Source of the DNA: Anaerocolumna cellulosilytica
GTDB lineage: Bacteria; Bacillota; Clostridia; Lachnospirales; Lachnospiraceae
Length of the DNA stretch: 64,000 nucleotides
Direction of reading: 5' to 3'
NCBI RefSeq assembly: GCF_014218335.1
Contig: NZ_AP023367.1
Coordinates: forward strand, 4,645,501-4,709,500
This document shows positions 36,334 to 45,712 of the stretch, one piece after another. Below the pieces are notes generated by a model. That model made no database searches. It saw only the letters and a list, made by a program, of their open reading frames with translations, and was not told the DNA's origin. Position 1 is the stretch's first letter. The number at the start of each line of letters is the position of its first letter. A program made the translations under genes and the position numbers.

Positions 36334-37119
36334 TTATTGCAGGTATTTCCATATGTTGTAAAGATTAATGCCAATCAAAAAAATCATCATATAAACACAC
36401 AATTTATCAATCAATTTATCATTTATTTTTTTATTCAAATTCCTTCCACATACACCACCGGCTATGCCCGCCGCTATCATCAGAACCAGTAAAACAAGCG
36501 GAAAGTTGGGTATATTTCCTGATAATACTGTACTTATTAAACTTGTAATCTGAGAAAACAATATAATATACAAAGAATTTTCAGCTGCCACCTTTGTAGA
36601 CATAGAAAAGAAATAGTATAAAACTACCAGATTAACGGGCCCTCCTCCAATTCCCAGAAATGATGACAACATACCTAGTATACTGCCTAATAGTAAGCAC
36701 ATGATTGGGCTCGTCATTTGATATGTATTGATTCTTGCTTTATGCAAAGAATAAACTAAAGTTCCTATTGTAATAATAAACAAGCATACAGCCTGTATTG
36801 CTCCTATCATGTTTTTATCGGTGCATATGGATACCAAGCTTTCAAATAGCTCTTTACCTGCTATACCACCAAAAGCTGCTCCGATAGCTAACGGTGTTCC
36901 TGTCTTTACATTAATATCCGATACACCTTCCAGCCTTGATCGTATAAACGTATAGCCCGCCATAGAAAGTACGGTACAACCAGATAAAAAACTTATTGTT
37001 GTAACACTTATTACGCCAAAAGCATCCAGCACCGGCTTAATTATAATTCCTCCTCCAATTCCGCAAATAGCTCCAAGAACGGAAGCAATAAAGCATATCA
37101 GGAAAAATATAAGATACAT
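36334..37119 (-). CDS. TauE/SafE-family sulfite/organosulfonate exporter
   Basis: A 261-residue integral membrane protein with about eight helices. The family's glycine-rich repeats are both present: GAICGIGGGIIIKPVLDAFG near the N-terminus and SFLGIGGGPVNLVVLYYFFSM in the second half. TauE/SafE proteins export sulfite, sulfoacetate or related anions, and a few act in sulfate or thiosulfate traffic. ATG 37119 is chosen because AGAGGAG lies 8 bp ahead; longer frames would overlap the maturase. It is the last gene behind sulfatase 1 and the maturase, 20 bp after the latter. That strongly suggests it removes the inorganic sulfur anion released by the sulfatases. Confidence 0.88.
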   Translation of the reverse strand: MYLIFFLICFIASVLGAICGIGGGIIIKPVLDAFGVISVTTISFLSGCTVLSMAGYTFIRSRLEGVSDINVKTGTPLAIGAAFGGIAGKELFESLVSICTDKNMIGAIQAVCLFIITIGTLVYSLHKARINTYQMTSPIMCLLLGSILGMLSSFLGIGGGPVNLVVLYYFFSMSTKVAAENSLYIILFSQITSLISTVLSGNIPNFPLVLLVLMIAAGIAGGVCGRNLNKKINDKLIDKLCVYMMIFLIGINLYNIWKYLQ

Positions 37120-37139
37120 ATACTTTTCTCCTCTGTGTA

Positions 37140-38249
37140 TTAGTTTTTTTGTATATTCATTGCGATTTCCATCATTTTCGGAAGACATGCATCAAAAAAC
37201 ATCTGATATGACTTACAAAAATATTGTTGATATGGTTCTTCCGTCTGGCGGTTTCTTTTACAGCCACTCCGGCATACGAAATAATACTTACACACCTTAC
37301 ACTTCACATGGTGAGTATAGGATTGTTCTATAAATCCCATCTTTTTTCTTGCCTCATCAATCTCCACTGCACTATTTTCACGGAAATTACCAAGACAATA
37401 TTGTTCCAACACGTAAAAATCACATGGATAAACAGAGCCATCCGCCTCAACCACGTACTGTTTCCCACAGGTTCCCCGCATATCGCAGGACTCCGGATGT
37501 GAACCAAGCAAAATAGCAATATAGTTCTCAAACTGGCGAATATAGGGCTGTTCCCCGTTCAACAAATCCTTATACCATAGATTGAAAAGTTTAATTAAAA
37601 ATTCACCATACAGCTCCGGCGTAAGAGAATATTCCAATTTCCCGGGTTCTTCTCCTATAGGATCAAGACATGCAATAAACTGAAGGAATTTTAATTTGTG
37701 TCTTTTATAGAACTCATAGTTATGTTCAAGAGACAGGGCCGATTTTCCATTTACAACAGATAAAATATTAAATTGAACACCATGTTTTTTAAACAGCTTA
37801 ATTGATTCCATAACCTTGTAAAAACTTCCTTCTCCTTTAGTGTTTACCCTGTAGAGATTATGAACCTTTTGGATACCATCCAAGGACAAGCCTACCAGAA
37901 AATGATTCTGTACAAAGAATTCAGCCCAACTTTTATCACAGTTATAACCATTTGTCTGAATAGAATTGTAGATTTTTACATGATTTACATTATATTTATC
38001 CTGTAATTCAATTGATTTTTTATAAAATTCAAGACCAATTAGAGTAGGTTCTCCTCCCTGATATGCAATGGAACATTCCCCTTGTGCAAAGGCAAGTACA
38101 TTTTTTATCACATATTCCAACGTATCTTCCGTCATGAATCCAAAAGAAGGATTTAACCGTTTCGACATGGTATCATAATAAAAACAGTATTTACATCGTA
38201 AGTTACAATTGCCTGAAGACGGCTTGATTAATACACTCATTGGCGGCAT
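37140..38249 (-). CDS. Anaerobic sulfatase maturase (radical SAM, anSME)
   Basis: Oxidises the active-site cysteine of sulfatases to C-alpha-formylglycine without oxygen. It is 369 residues long. The radical-SAM cluster motif is CNLRCKYCFYYD near residue 14 (CxxxCxxC), and the SAM-binding glycine motif follows in SIAYQGGEPTLIG. The C-terminal half is a SPASM domain with auxiliary cluster cysteines in DMRGTCGKQYVVEADGSVYPCDFY and CKVCKYYFVCRSGCKRNRQ. GAGGG lies 6 bp before the ATG. It follows sulfatase 1 by 25 bp. It is the only maturase in view and all five sulfatases carry cysteine in the modifiable position, as this enzyme class prefers or accepts. Confidence 0.95.
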   Translation of the reverse strand: MPPMSVLIKPSSGNCNLRCKYCFYYDTMSKRLNPSFGFMTEDTLEYVIKNVLAFAQGECSIAYQGGEPTLIGLEFYKKSIELQDKYNVNHVKIYNSIQTNGYNCDKSWAEFFVQNHFLVGLSLDGIQKVHNLYRVNTKGEGSFYKVMESIKLFKKHGVQFNILSVVNGKSALSLEHNYEFYKRHKLKFLQFIACLDPIGEEPGKLEYSLTPELYGEFLIKLFNLWYKDLLNGEQPYIRQFENYIAILLGSHPESCDMRGTCGKQYVVEADGSVYPCDFYVLEQYCLGNFRENSAVEIDEARKKMGFIEQSYTHHVKCKVCKYYFVCRSGCKRNRQTEEPYQQYFCKSYQMFFDACLPKMMEIAMNIQKN

Positions 38250-38274
38250 CTTTTACCCTCTTTTCCTAAAGAAT

Positions 38275-39753
38275 CTATCTATTTATCTTCCCCTTTTTGA
38301 AATTGGCAATAATCTTAAGTTCTCCTCTTGCACTTGGGGGATTCTCTGTCCAACGTTCTTTTTCTTTCCAACCGGTGACTTTCTCGTAATACTGAAACCA
38401 TTTTAAGTTACGTGCCCGTCTATATTGCTCAGTCTCAATTTCTTCAGGTTTTCCATATAAACCCGCAATGTTTACAAACCATTCCCTCAGCTTTGGAAAT
38501 TTTTCTATTATATTAACTGTTTCCTCAGGATCGTTCTTTAAATCAAACAATAAATCAAATCTCTCATACCCATGATAGGATATAAACTTACATTCCCTAT
38601 ACCGGAGCATAATACCATAATGAATTTTCTCCTTATAGCTATCTGTAAATTGGCTGATTACGACCCTCTCATAATCCTCTGCTCCCTCTTGAGTCAATAG
38701 TTGTTTTAAGCTTTTACCATCTGCTTCTTCACAAAAGGCAGTTTCAGCTAAATCACATAACGTTGGAGCAAGATCTAAAATACTAACCGGCGATATAATT
38801 TTCTTTCCGGCTCTTATATCCGTACCCTCAAAAATCATGGGTATTCTCACGGATTTTTCAAAAAATGTCTGTTTCCCAAATATCCGTCTTTCACCAGCTT
38901 GATCTCCATGATCGGATAGATACCCAAAGACATGTCCATTTTTCTTCTTTCTGGCATAGGATAAAAATGCATCTCTGACTTGTCCTATCTGACTGTCCAT
39001 TTTCTCTACCATTCCACAATATGCAGCATAAACACCTCTTACCGTATTTTCAGTCACTTCATGATTGCAGTGGTTTTTCAGAAGTTCAAAACCCTCCATG
39101 TAATCCGGAATGTTGTTAAAAAACTTTGGTATACTTACCCTGTCTGAATATTTCAAATAAAGCTCTTCTGGGGCAACATAAGGAAAATGAGGGCCATATG
39201 TGCCAACTATAATAAACTGGGGCTTTTCATGCTCTTGGTCTAAATATGCAAGGGCTGTCTGCACAATCTGTTCATCGTAATGTAGTACCGGAGATTCTCC
39301 GGCACCGACAACATCTGTACACCAAGGCTCCCCAAAAGTTTTTGCAAAGTCACCTCTCTCCTTTTTGAGCTGTTCGACCGGTCTATTCCATCCTGTAGGT
39401 GTCATATCCGCAGCCAATCTTTTTGTAAACCCATGACGCTGGTCGGTACCTACAAAATGCATCCGGCCAATCAAAACCGTTTCATAACCGGCTGCCGCCA
39501 AGGCATGAGTAAAGCAAGGTATCTGACTGCTTAGCGTATCATTATTGGTAAAAACCCCCGTTTTCCCAGGTATAAGCCCTGACATCATTGACATTCTTGC
39601 CGGAACACAAAGGGGACAGGATGTATATGCAGCCTCAAAAGATGTTCCTTCATCTCTTAAACGCATTAAATTGGGGGTATCCACCCTCTCACTCCCCCAC
39701 TCAGAAAACAGAGGGCTGTGCTGATCACTCATAAAAATTAATATGTCTTTCAT
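38275..39753 (-). CDS. Sulfatase 1 (cysteine type, cytoplasmic)
   Basis: A family S1 (type I, formylglycine) sulfatase of 492 residues. The modification motif is CVPAR (Cys about residue 49) in SCPLCVPARMSMMSG. Metal-binding DQH lies near the N-terminus (IFMSDQH), and YLSDHGDQAGERR holds the second metal-site aspartate and histidine. The start is ATG 39753 with GGAGG 5 bp ahead; the frame also opens at an upstream TTG inside that ribosome site. There is no signal peptide, so it acts in the cytoplasm. It leads the unit sulfatase 1-maturase-TauE/SafE and has regulatory motif A upstream. It is closest in overall style to sulfatase 5 (shared TSCPLC.PARMSM.SG and YGPHFPYVAPEELY-like segments). Confidence 0.93.
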   Translation of the reverse strand: MKDILIFMSDQHSPLFSEWGSERVDTPNLMRLRDEGTSFEAAYTSCPLCVPARMSMMSGLIPGKTGVFTNNDTLSSQIPCFTHALAAAGYETVLIGRMHFVGTDQRHGFTKRLAADMTPTGWNRPVEQLKKERGDFAKTFGEPWCTDVVGAGESPVLHYDEQIVQTALAYLDQEHEKPQFIIVGTYGPHFPYVAPEELYLKYSDRVSIPKFFNNIPDYMEGFELLKNHCNHEVTENTVRGVYAAYCGMVEKMDSQIGQVRDAFLSYARKKKNGHVFGYLSDHGDQAGERRIFGKQTFFEKSVRIPMIFEGTDIRAGKKIISPVSILDLAPTLCDLAETAFCEEADGKSLKQLLTQEGAEDYERVVISQFTDSYKEKIHYGIMLRYRECKFISYHGYERFDLLFDLKNDPEETVNIIEKFPKLREWFVNIAGLYGKPEEIETEQYRRARNLKWFQYYEKVTGWKEKERWTENPPSARGELKIIANFKKGKINR

Positions 39754-39811
39754 CTTTGCCTCCAAATTAAACTGCTTTAAAACAGACCGTGCGTTTCAAA
39801 TAATTTTATAT

Positions 39812-39872
39812 CAGACCATTTACTATAATTATAAATTAGGATTTCCATTGTTGCTTTCAATTTAATGGTCTG
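39812..39872. repeat. Inverted repeat spanning promoter A
   Basis: CAGACCATT (39812-39820) and AATGGTCTG (39864-39872) are perfect inverted copies placed on either side of the -10 box of the sulfatase 1 promoter. A further AACAGACC lies at 39781-39788. This is compatible with a second regulator. Confidence 0.45.
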
Positions 39873-39890
39873 TTGTATCATATTTCCGAC
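39828..39890 (-). promoter_or_regulatory. Activator-type promoter A (sulfatase 1 unit)
   Basis: The plus-strand motif TATCATATTTCCGAC (39876-39890) lies exactly 42 bp from a perfect minus-strand TATAAT (39828-39833). No -35 is recognisable. The motif centre would be at about -62, a class I AraC-activator position. The same module occurs at promoters B and C. Confidence 0.8.
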
Positions 39891-39961
39891 CTCTTTTAAA
39901 GTTTGCATAAATTAAGTCTTGTAACTTTAAGATACTTTGTGTTCCAAAAAAGACGAAATTG

Positions 39962-40018
39962 CAAAAAAATAGGAACTTAAAGAACAAAGTTAAAAGCCCT
40001 CTGTTTTTTAAGTTCCTA
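39962..40018 (-). terminator. Terminator after sulfatase 2
   Basis: Minus strand arms TAGGAACTTAAAAAACA and TGTTCTTTAAGTTCCTA match at 16 of 17 positions, followed by TTTTTTT. It closes the long ABC transporter-sulfatase 3-sulfatase 2 unit. Confidence 0.9.
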
Positions 40019-40111
40019 AATTATAATGACCTGTCAGATTATTTCCTAAAGGTATATTTTTTCAGGTTGAAACCAAATTCATATATTTGCTTTCCTCTAT
40101 CACTTCCTATC

Positions 40112-41620
40112 TCATATCTCGGGGTGTCTCTTCTCCAATTCTTCTGCCGCCCAGCTTCTTCCGGTTTCATTGAGACGCTTAATGTACTCTGGTAAATGCC
40201 CTTTGCAGTGAAAGGGTCCACCCTCTGCAAGTACCGTCCACAGCGGGTCAGTCTGACACCGATGCACCATCTTTTTCATATTTTCCGTATACCATTTGTC
40301 CAATAAATAAGTACCCTTATGGCATAACTCCGGTTTTTCTTTCGCAAGATCATGTAACTCGTACGGATCCTCTGTGATGTTAAACAGCATCTCTTCCGGA
40401 TGTAAATGATACCCGTCATGATAATTTCTGATATACATCCAATCCTCAAATCTCACAGATCTCTGGCAAACATGAGCACACTGGCTAACTACAAGATACT
40501 CTCTTCCACCGTCCTTACCTTCCTTAAGCGTCTCTGCATAACTGATACCATCATATTTCGGTTCTTCAAAAATTCCGACTATCTTTTCTGATATATTATG
40601 TGCCGGAAGTGGTCCTAGCAATTCCTTTAAGGTAGGAAGTAAATCCAGATTATAGTGCAAACCGTTTGATACCGCATTCTTTGCCGCACCCGGCCACTTA
40701 ATAATCATTGGGATATGAGTGGTGGAATAATCCGCTGAGCCATGCTCATCATATTCTCCAAGCTCGCCTAGGCTTTCACCATGGTCAGCTGTTACAATAA
40801 TAGCCGTTTCTTCATAGATACCTTCTGCCTTCAACCATTCAAGAATTTTGCCAATATGTTTATCCATATACCAGATACCCGTATCATAATCATCCATGTT
40901 TTTCTTATAGTCTTTCATCGTTCGGATTTGTCCAAGCTGTCTGGGAAATCTAGGGGTTACTGCATCATCATACATGGACAGTTCCCTTGCACTGTGAGGA
41001 CCCACTTCCTTTTCCCTATGCTCGTTCAATATATCTTCATTCATCCATTTTTCCTGAGGAAGCGGCATGTCTTCAAAGGGATTGCCTTCTTCTAGAGGCG
41101 TGCGGTACGGTGTATGAGGATCCCAATAATGGACATGCATAAACCAGTCCTCTTTGTTTTTATTGCACGCAAGCCAGTCCAGGGCAAATGGTGTGACCTC
41201 ATCTGCAGTTTCCAATCCTCTTTTTCCAACATTATAACATTCGTTAAAACCTGCGTTGAACCACCATGCTCCATGACGCTCCGGAAAAGAACTAACGGAT
41301 ACAGTATGCATTCCGTAACGCTTTAATACAGCCGGAAGATTATCTCTTGAGTTTCCATCCATCATAATGCGTCCAGTACCATCAAGCCTCATGTCTGCGG
41401 CAGTTCCTCCATGTCCGACTACTCCGGTATGTATTCCGAACTTCCCGGTCACCAAGGCTGCCCGCGAAGGCAGGCAAGGAGCATCTGAGCAGTAATAATC
41501 ATTATAACGCACCCCATCCTGCGCAATGGAATCAATAAAGGGAGAAGTAGGCCTCGGATAACCATAGCAGCCCAAATGATCCGGTCTTAAAGTATCACAA
41601 TCAATCAATAGAATTTTCAA
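40112..41620 (-). CDS. Sulfatase 2 (cysteine type, cytoplasmic)
   Basis: A family S1 sulfatase of 502 residues. The formylglycine motif is CLPSR at about residue 49 (DAPCLPSRAALVTGKFG). Metal ligands appear in LLIDCDTLRPDHLGCYG and IIVTADHGESLGELGEYDEHGSADYS. There is no signal peptide. HYWDPHTPYRTP is a substrate-pocket stretch of the family. It is the last gene of the unit starting with the ABC ATPase, 45 bp behind sulfatase 3, and is followed after about 90 bp by a strong terminator. Its N-terminal architecture (DTLRPDHLGCYG) differs from sulfatases 1 and 5, so a different sulfate position or sugar is likely. Confidence 0.92.
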   Translation of the reverse strand: MKILLIDCDTLRPDHLGCYGYPRPTSPFIDSIAQDGVRYNDYYCSDAPCLPSRAALVTGKFGIHTGVVGHGGTAADMRLDGTGRIMMDGNSRDNLPAVLKRYGMHTVSVSSFPERHGAWWFNAGFNECYNVGKRGLETADEVTPFALDWLACNKNKEDWFMHVHYWDPHTPYRTPLEEGNPFEDMPLPQEKWMNEDILNEHREKEVGPHSARELSMYDDAVTPRFPRQLGQIRTMKDYKKNMDDYDTGIWYMDKHIGKILEWLKAEGIYEETAIIVTADHGESLGELGEYDEHGSADYSTTHIPMIIKWPGAAKNAVSNGLHYNLDLLPTLKELLGPLPAHNISEKIVGIFEEPKYDGISYAETLKEGKDGGREYLVVSQCAHVCQRSVRFEDWMYIRNYHDGYHLHPEEMLFNITEDPYELHDLAKEKPELCHKGTYLLDKWYTENMKKMVHRCQTDPLWTVLAEGGPFHCKGHLPEYIKRLNETGRSWAAEELEKRHPEI

Positions 41621-41665
41621 AATTTACTCTCCTCGCTTTATAGGTTTATATTTGGTACTACTATG

Positions 41666-43165
41666 TTAAGGCTGCAACAACCCAAATCTCTTATAGACGG
41701 CACTAGGAGCCTCGTTATCCTTCAAAAGTAAGGTCAGCGCTTTCGTCATACGTCTCTCAATCTCAGGCAACTCAACGGGATTCTCTTGTTTAGAATCCAT
41801 CTCTAAATCAAACAGTAAATCCTTATCTATTTTATCCGCTCCTCGGGGTGTTACAGGTATACGTAAAACTTTACAGCCTTTGGTAAAAGTAAAACCTTCT
41901 GTTAGTTCAGCTCCCTGCATTTCTGTTACAGAAAAAGGCATGGTCATGTGTGTAGGCATTAGGGTGTACTCGTCCACTTTTGTATCTGGAGTACGCACCG
42001 CCCTCATATATACATACCGGCCGTCCGTAATATTAATTGGTCCGCCATGTATTCCAAACATACCAAATTCACGAACTTCTTCGTCTGCTTCTACTGCATA
42101 TTTAAGAGATTTCCCCAGCATATCCTTAGGAATAGGAATCTGAAAAAAGTCAAGTAGGGTTGGCGCAATATCAATGGTCTGCACCAATGCCTTCCTGTGC
42201 ACACCAGAAACTCTGCTGCGGGGATCCCATAGGAAGAATGGAGTATGGGCAATTTCATTGTATTCCGGCATGGTACTTTTCCCCCACCAGTTATGCTCAG
42301 CAAGACTGAAACCATGATCTGTATTTACGATTAGCATCGTATCTTTCCACATATTGTACTTGTCCATAATATACAGTACTCTTCCAAGGCTTTTATCACA
42401 AAACTCTACCAGAGAATAATACTTCTTACGCATATTCTCAATGGTTTTAGCATCCTCTGTTACTTGTGCATATGGCGGCCAATCCTTCTCAAATGTATTG
42501 TCAGGATCAAACCAATGGCTCAGGTAATTATCCGGAGAATCAAAAGGTTCATGCGGGTCAAAGGTTTCAATCTGGACAAACCAATTGTCGTAAGACACAT
42601 TACGAGTAATGAAATCGATACCGTTATCAAACGTATGGGACTGAGGATAGTTTTCTTCTCCCCTATGTAGCATTCGGTTGTCCATGTTCTGCCAACCACC
42701 TTTTTTTCTCATGGTCTTTAGTGGTTCTGACTGTACATGATGATTTAACAATTGCGGGGAATATTCCGTTGGTCTCTCAGCACAATTGCCAACCCAGGTA
42801 TCCGTTTCCTGCCCACGAAAGCATTCCCAGGTGGAATAACGATTATGATAGGTCGCACCACCATCCTGTAAATAATGATAATGATCCGTTGTAAGATGTG
42901 TATGAATTCCCGCCTTTTTTAATATCTCCGGCATAGAATCATCAAACGGTTCTATCGGACCCCAGCTGCGGTGTAAAAAATTAGGGCGACCTGTGTGTAA
43001 CTCACGCCTTGCCGGCATACATGGCAGACTGCAGACATAACTATTATCAAAGGTAACCGTATGCTTTGCCAGGCGTTCAAAATTCGGCATGCGAATTGCT
43101 GTCTCACCATAACAGGATAGAATATCCCGGCGAAGAGAATCGTACATAATCATAATAGCTCGCAT
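41666..43165 (-). CDS. Sulfatase 3 (cysteine type, cytoplasmic)
   Basis: A family S1 sulfatase of 499 residues. The formylglycine site is CMPAR at about residue 49 (CSLPCMPARRELHTGRPNFLHRSWG). The metal ligands are in IMYDSLRRDILSCYG and IVNTDHGFSLAEHNWWGK. It lacks a signal peptide. The motif FVQIETFDPHEPFDSP matches the DPH-type region of sulfatase 2, suggesting that the two derive from one branch. It is 90 bp behind the second sugar permease gene in the same unit, tying desulfation directly to the transporter. Confidence 0.92.
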   Translation of the reverse strand: MRAIMIMYDSLRRDILSCYGETAIRMPNFERLAKHTVTFDNSYVCSLPCMPARRELHTGRPNFLHRSWGPIEPFDDSMPEILKKAGIHTHLTTDHYHYLQDGGATYHNRYSTWECFRGQETDTWVGNCAERPTEYSPQLLNHHVQSEPLKTMRKKGGWQNMDNRMLHRGEENYPQSHTFDNGIDFITRNVSYDNWFVQIETFDPHEPFDSPDNYLSHWFDPDNTFEKDWPPYAQVTEDAKTIENMRKKYYSLVEFCDKSLGRVLYIMDKYNMWKDTMLIVNTDHGFSLAEHNWWGKSTMPEYNEIAHTPFFLWDPRSRVSGVHRKALVQTIDIAPTLLDFFQIPIPKDMLGKSLKYAVEADEEVREFGMFGIHGGPINITDGRYVYMRAVRTPDTKVDEYTLMPTHMTMPFSVTEMQGAELTEGFTFTKGCKVLRIPVTPRGADKIDKDLLFDLEMDSKQENPVELPEIERRMTKALTLLLKDNEAPSAVYKRFGLLQP

Positions 43166-43255
43166 TTTTAGACTCCTTTTCTATATTACAAGTTAATAAG
43201 TATTTGTTATCTAAAGGGGATGCTGTAAATTATCTTATTTACAGCATCCGATTAT

Positions 43256-44290
43256 TTATGTAATTTGGAGATGTCTTTCCCGTCTGGTTTCCTGGGCTAG
43301 TTTAATCCGCACTTTCTTTTTCTTAAGATATTCCATTTTACTGGAATTCGTGCGGTAAATCATGAAGATTAAAAACAAGGAATAGATAATAATGTTTTGA
43401 GTACTTCCTCCCAATGCCAGTTTGGAAAGCCCTAAAGTCAACAATTTTACACTTACTGCACCTCCAAGAACACCGATTACTGGGTTTCTGACAAAGGATC
43501 CAAGCCAGATACCCAAGAACATCGGGAACATATTACTGAATACACTGCCATTGCTGCTCATACCCAAACCTGGTGTTAATGTTCCTTTATAAGCGGTATC
43601 AAAAACGCCCGCACAGGCAACCAGCGCACCTGCAAGTACATAACATAAAATACAGTTTTTAAAAATATTAATACCTGAATCCGCTGCCAATTTCTGACTT
43701 CCCTGAATCGCTCGGCGGCTGTAACCAAAGGTACTGTGCTGGAACAAAAAGGTCATGACGAGAATAAGCAGGATTGCTACTAATAATATAAACGTTAGGT
43801 TAGATAAAATCTCAACATTTTTTTTCCCATACAGCATAAGTCCCTGCTGGTTATAAGCACCAAAAGAAAAACATTCAAAAATCAGTGTCATACCAATGCC
43901 AAGTACCATTGGAAGAATACGCATATTGACAAATAAAACTCCCACTAAAAGTCCGCATAATGCTCCGATTACTATACTTAATACAAGAATACCTATGCCT
44001 CCCAAATTAAACTGCAGGGCAATATTTCCTCCAAAGATACATCCCATAAACATCTGTGCACCAGCGGAGAGATCCATACGCCCCAAAAGTAAATTACAAT
44101 TAAGAGCCATGGCAAAGCAATAGCAGGTAATGACTGTACGGAAAAGCACTCGCAAATCGGCCTTAGAACTGATTACTCCCTTACCAGTTACCAATCTGTC
44201 AATGATTTCAAATATTATATACACAGCAACCGGCAATATGATTAATTTCAGCACACTTTGTAATTTATAACTAACTGTTTTATGATTCAT
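43256..44290 (-). CDS. Sugar ABC transporter permease (second, CUT2/RbsC type)
   Basis: A 344-residue membrane protein with about nine hydrophobic segments, of the ribose/galactoside permease group. The region LLGRMDLSAGAQMFMGCIFGGNIALQF corresponds to the family's NLS(V)G motif. The C-terminal tail is very basic (KKKKVRIKLAQETRRERHLQ). It lies 42 bp after the binding-protein gene. Together with the 45.7-kb permease it would make a heterodimeric channel, whereas many CUT2 systems use one permease gene. The two permeases are not close copies of each other. Confidence 0.88.
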   Translation of the reverse strand: MNHKTVSYKLQSVLKLIILPVAVYIIFEIIDRLVTGKGVISSKADLRVLFRTVITCYCFAMALNCNLLLGRMDLSAGAQMFMGCIFGGNIALQFNLGGIGILVLSIVIGALCGLLVGVLFVNMRILPMVLGIGMTLIFECFSFGAYNQQGLMLYGKKNVEILSNLTFILLVAILLILVMTFLFQHSTFGYSRRAIQGSQKLAADSGINIFKNCILCYVLAGALVACAGVFDTAYKGTLTPGLGMSSNGSVFSNMFPMFLGIWLGSFVRNPVIGVLGGAVSVKLLTLGLSKLALGGSTQNIIIYSLFLIFMIYRTNSSKMEYLKKKKVRIKLAQETRRERHLQIT

Positions 44291-44332
44291 GAATGTTTCC
44301 TTCCTTCAAATAATAACAAAAATATGGCTTGT

Positions 44333-45652
44333 TTATTCAAGACGGGATTTTGCTTCATCATAGCTAACATTGTCATAGACCGATTGGATTGCCTCATAAG
44401 TCAAGTCTGGTTGATAGATACCAAGCGCCTGGTCAATTACATTATAATCCACAATCCACTTATTACCTCCTGCCACATCCCAATTAGACAATGTATTCAT
44501 CTGCTCCGGATTCTCAATTGCCCACATTTTAAACAGTAATTCTGACGGTTCACCACTTGACTGCACATTCAAATTGCTATAACCAGTTAATGCATTATAT
44601 ACCTTTACAAACGCCATGCTACTTACAAGACTGGTTGATTTTACCGATGCCATATTAACCGAAGTATTACCAAAAGAATCTTTTGTATTAAATGCATTCA
44701 AAAGCGAATTTGAAATGGACGCTACCGAAGCTACTTTAATATCTTTTTTAAATGCCTTCTCTACTTCATCAACAACAACCGCTGTTTCAGTAAAGGATTG
44801 TCCGGACTGAATAAATACGCCGTAATTTCCTGTTTGCAGAGCCGTACTGACACCAGCCAGCCAACCTTCGTTTTGTGATGAAACACCCGGATAAATATAA
44901 ATCTTTATATTTTTATCATTTGCAACCTCAATTGGTGCGGATACAACTGCAAGATTTTTAATTGTGTCTTCATAAGTCAGACCATACTTCTCCTGAAGTG
45001 CTGATAAAACGGCTTCCGTACACTCTGAATGCTGTGTGTTCCCTTTATATGCTAGGGAAGAAGTAATTAGGAAACCTTCACTTCCGTCATCGGAAGCATT
45101 ATTTGTCAGCCATTGCTTAAACAAGCTTCCAACATATGGCTGGTCAGCGGCGAAGGAACCTGAAAAGTTCTCATAGCCTCCTGTAAAAGCCTCTTCTACT
45201 ATTGCTGAACGCTGGTTATTTATTACATAAGCCATGCCATATTCCTGGCATACCTGAACCATTTGATTGGCATCTTCTGAACGGTAGCTGATAATCGCAT
45301 CGGCACCCAGATCAGCACAATTCTCAATAAAGCTTAATTCATCATCCGTATCTTTTACTTGTTCGGAAAATATAAATTCTACATTATATTTTTTTGCTAG
45401 ATAGTTTTCATAATAATCACGACGAATTACTACCTCATCAATGGCTTGAGGTTCACAGACACCGATTTTAAAAGTCTTAAAATCCTGGGGCGTCTTTTGT
45501 TGTTTATCAGTTCCGCTTGTCTGTTCTGTTTCTGTCGTTTCTTTACCTGTTTCCACCGCTGTATTATTATCACCGGTATTTCTTTTGCCGCAGGCAACCA
45601 AACTAAAGCCCATAGCTGCTATTAAAGCCAATGCCAAAATTCTTTTTTTCAT
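44333..45652 (-). CDS. Sugar ABC transporter substrate-binding lipoprotein
   Basis: The receptor component of the CUT2-like transporter, 439 residues, longer than RbsB-type proteins (about 300). The signal peptide ends with lipobox SLVAC (Cys about residue 21), followed by a Thr/Glu-rich linker of about 35 residues. The mature domain has FKIGVCEPQAIDEVVIRRDYYENYLAKKYNVEF and ADLGADAIISYRSEDANQM, typical of periplasmic-binding family 4. The ligand is probably a sulfated mono- or oligosaccharide judging by its neighbours; the sequence itself does not show it. It stands between the two permease genes. Confidence 0.88.
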   Translation of the reverse strand: MKKRILALALIAAMGFSLVACGKRNTGDNNTAVETGKETTETEQTSGTDKQQKTPQDFKTFKIGVCEPQAIDEVVIRRDYYENYLAKKYNVEFIFSEQVKDTDDELSFIENCADLGADAIISYRSEDANQMVQVCQEYGMAYVINNQRSAIVEEAFTGGYENFSGSFAADQPYVGSLFKQWLTNNASDDGSEGFLITSSLAYKGNTQHSECTEAVLSALQEKYGLTYEDTIKNLAVVSAPIEVANDKNIKIYIYPGVSSQNEGWLAGVSTALQTGNYGVFIQSGQSFTETAVVVDEVEKAFKKDIKVASVASISNSLLNAFNTKDSFGNTSVNMASVKSTSLVSSMAFVKVYNALTGYSNLNVQSSGEPSELLFKMWAIENPEQMNTLSNWDVAGGNKWIVDYNVIDQALGIYQPDLTYEAIQSVYDNVSYDEAKSRLE

Positions 45653-45712
45653 ACTTTTCTCCCTTTCTTTTATATAAAATTTTATTGCTACCTTATAAAA
45701 AAATCTCTTGTC

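Noticed and set aside
37119-37188. Longer N-terminus for the TauE/SafE protein (start at 37188)
   Set aside because: It would overlap the maturase gene by 49 bp and add a hydrophilic stretch; the ATG at 37119 has the ribosome site and begins directly at the first membrane helix.
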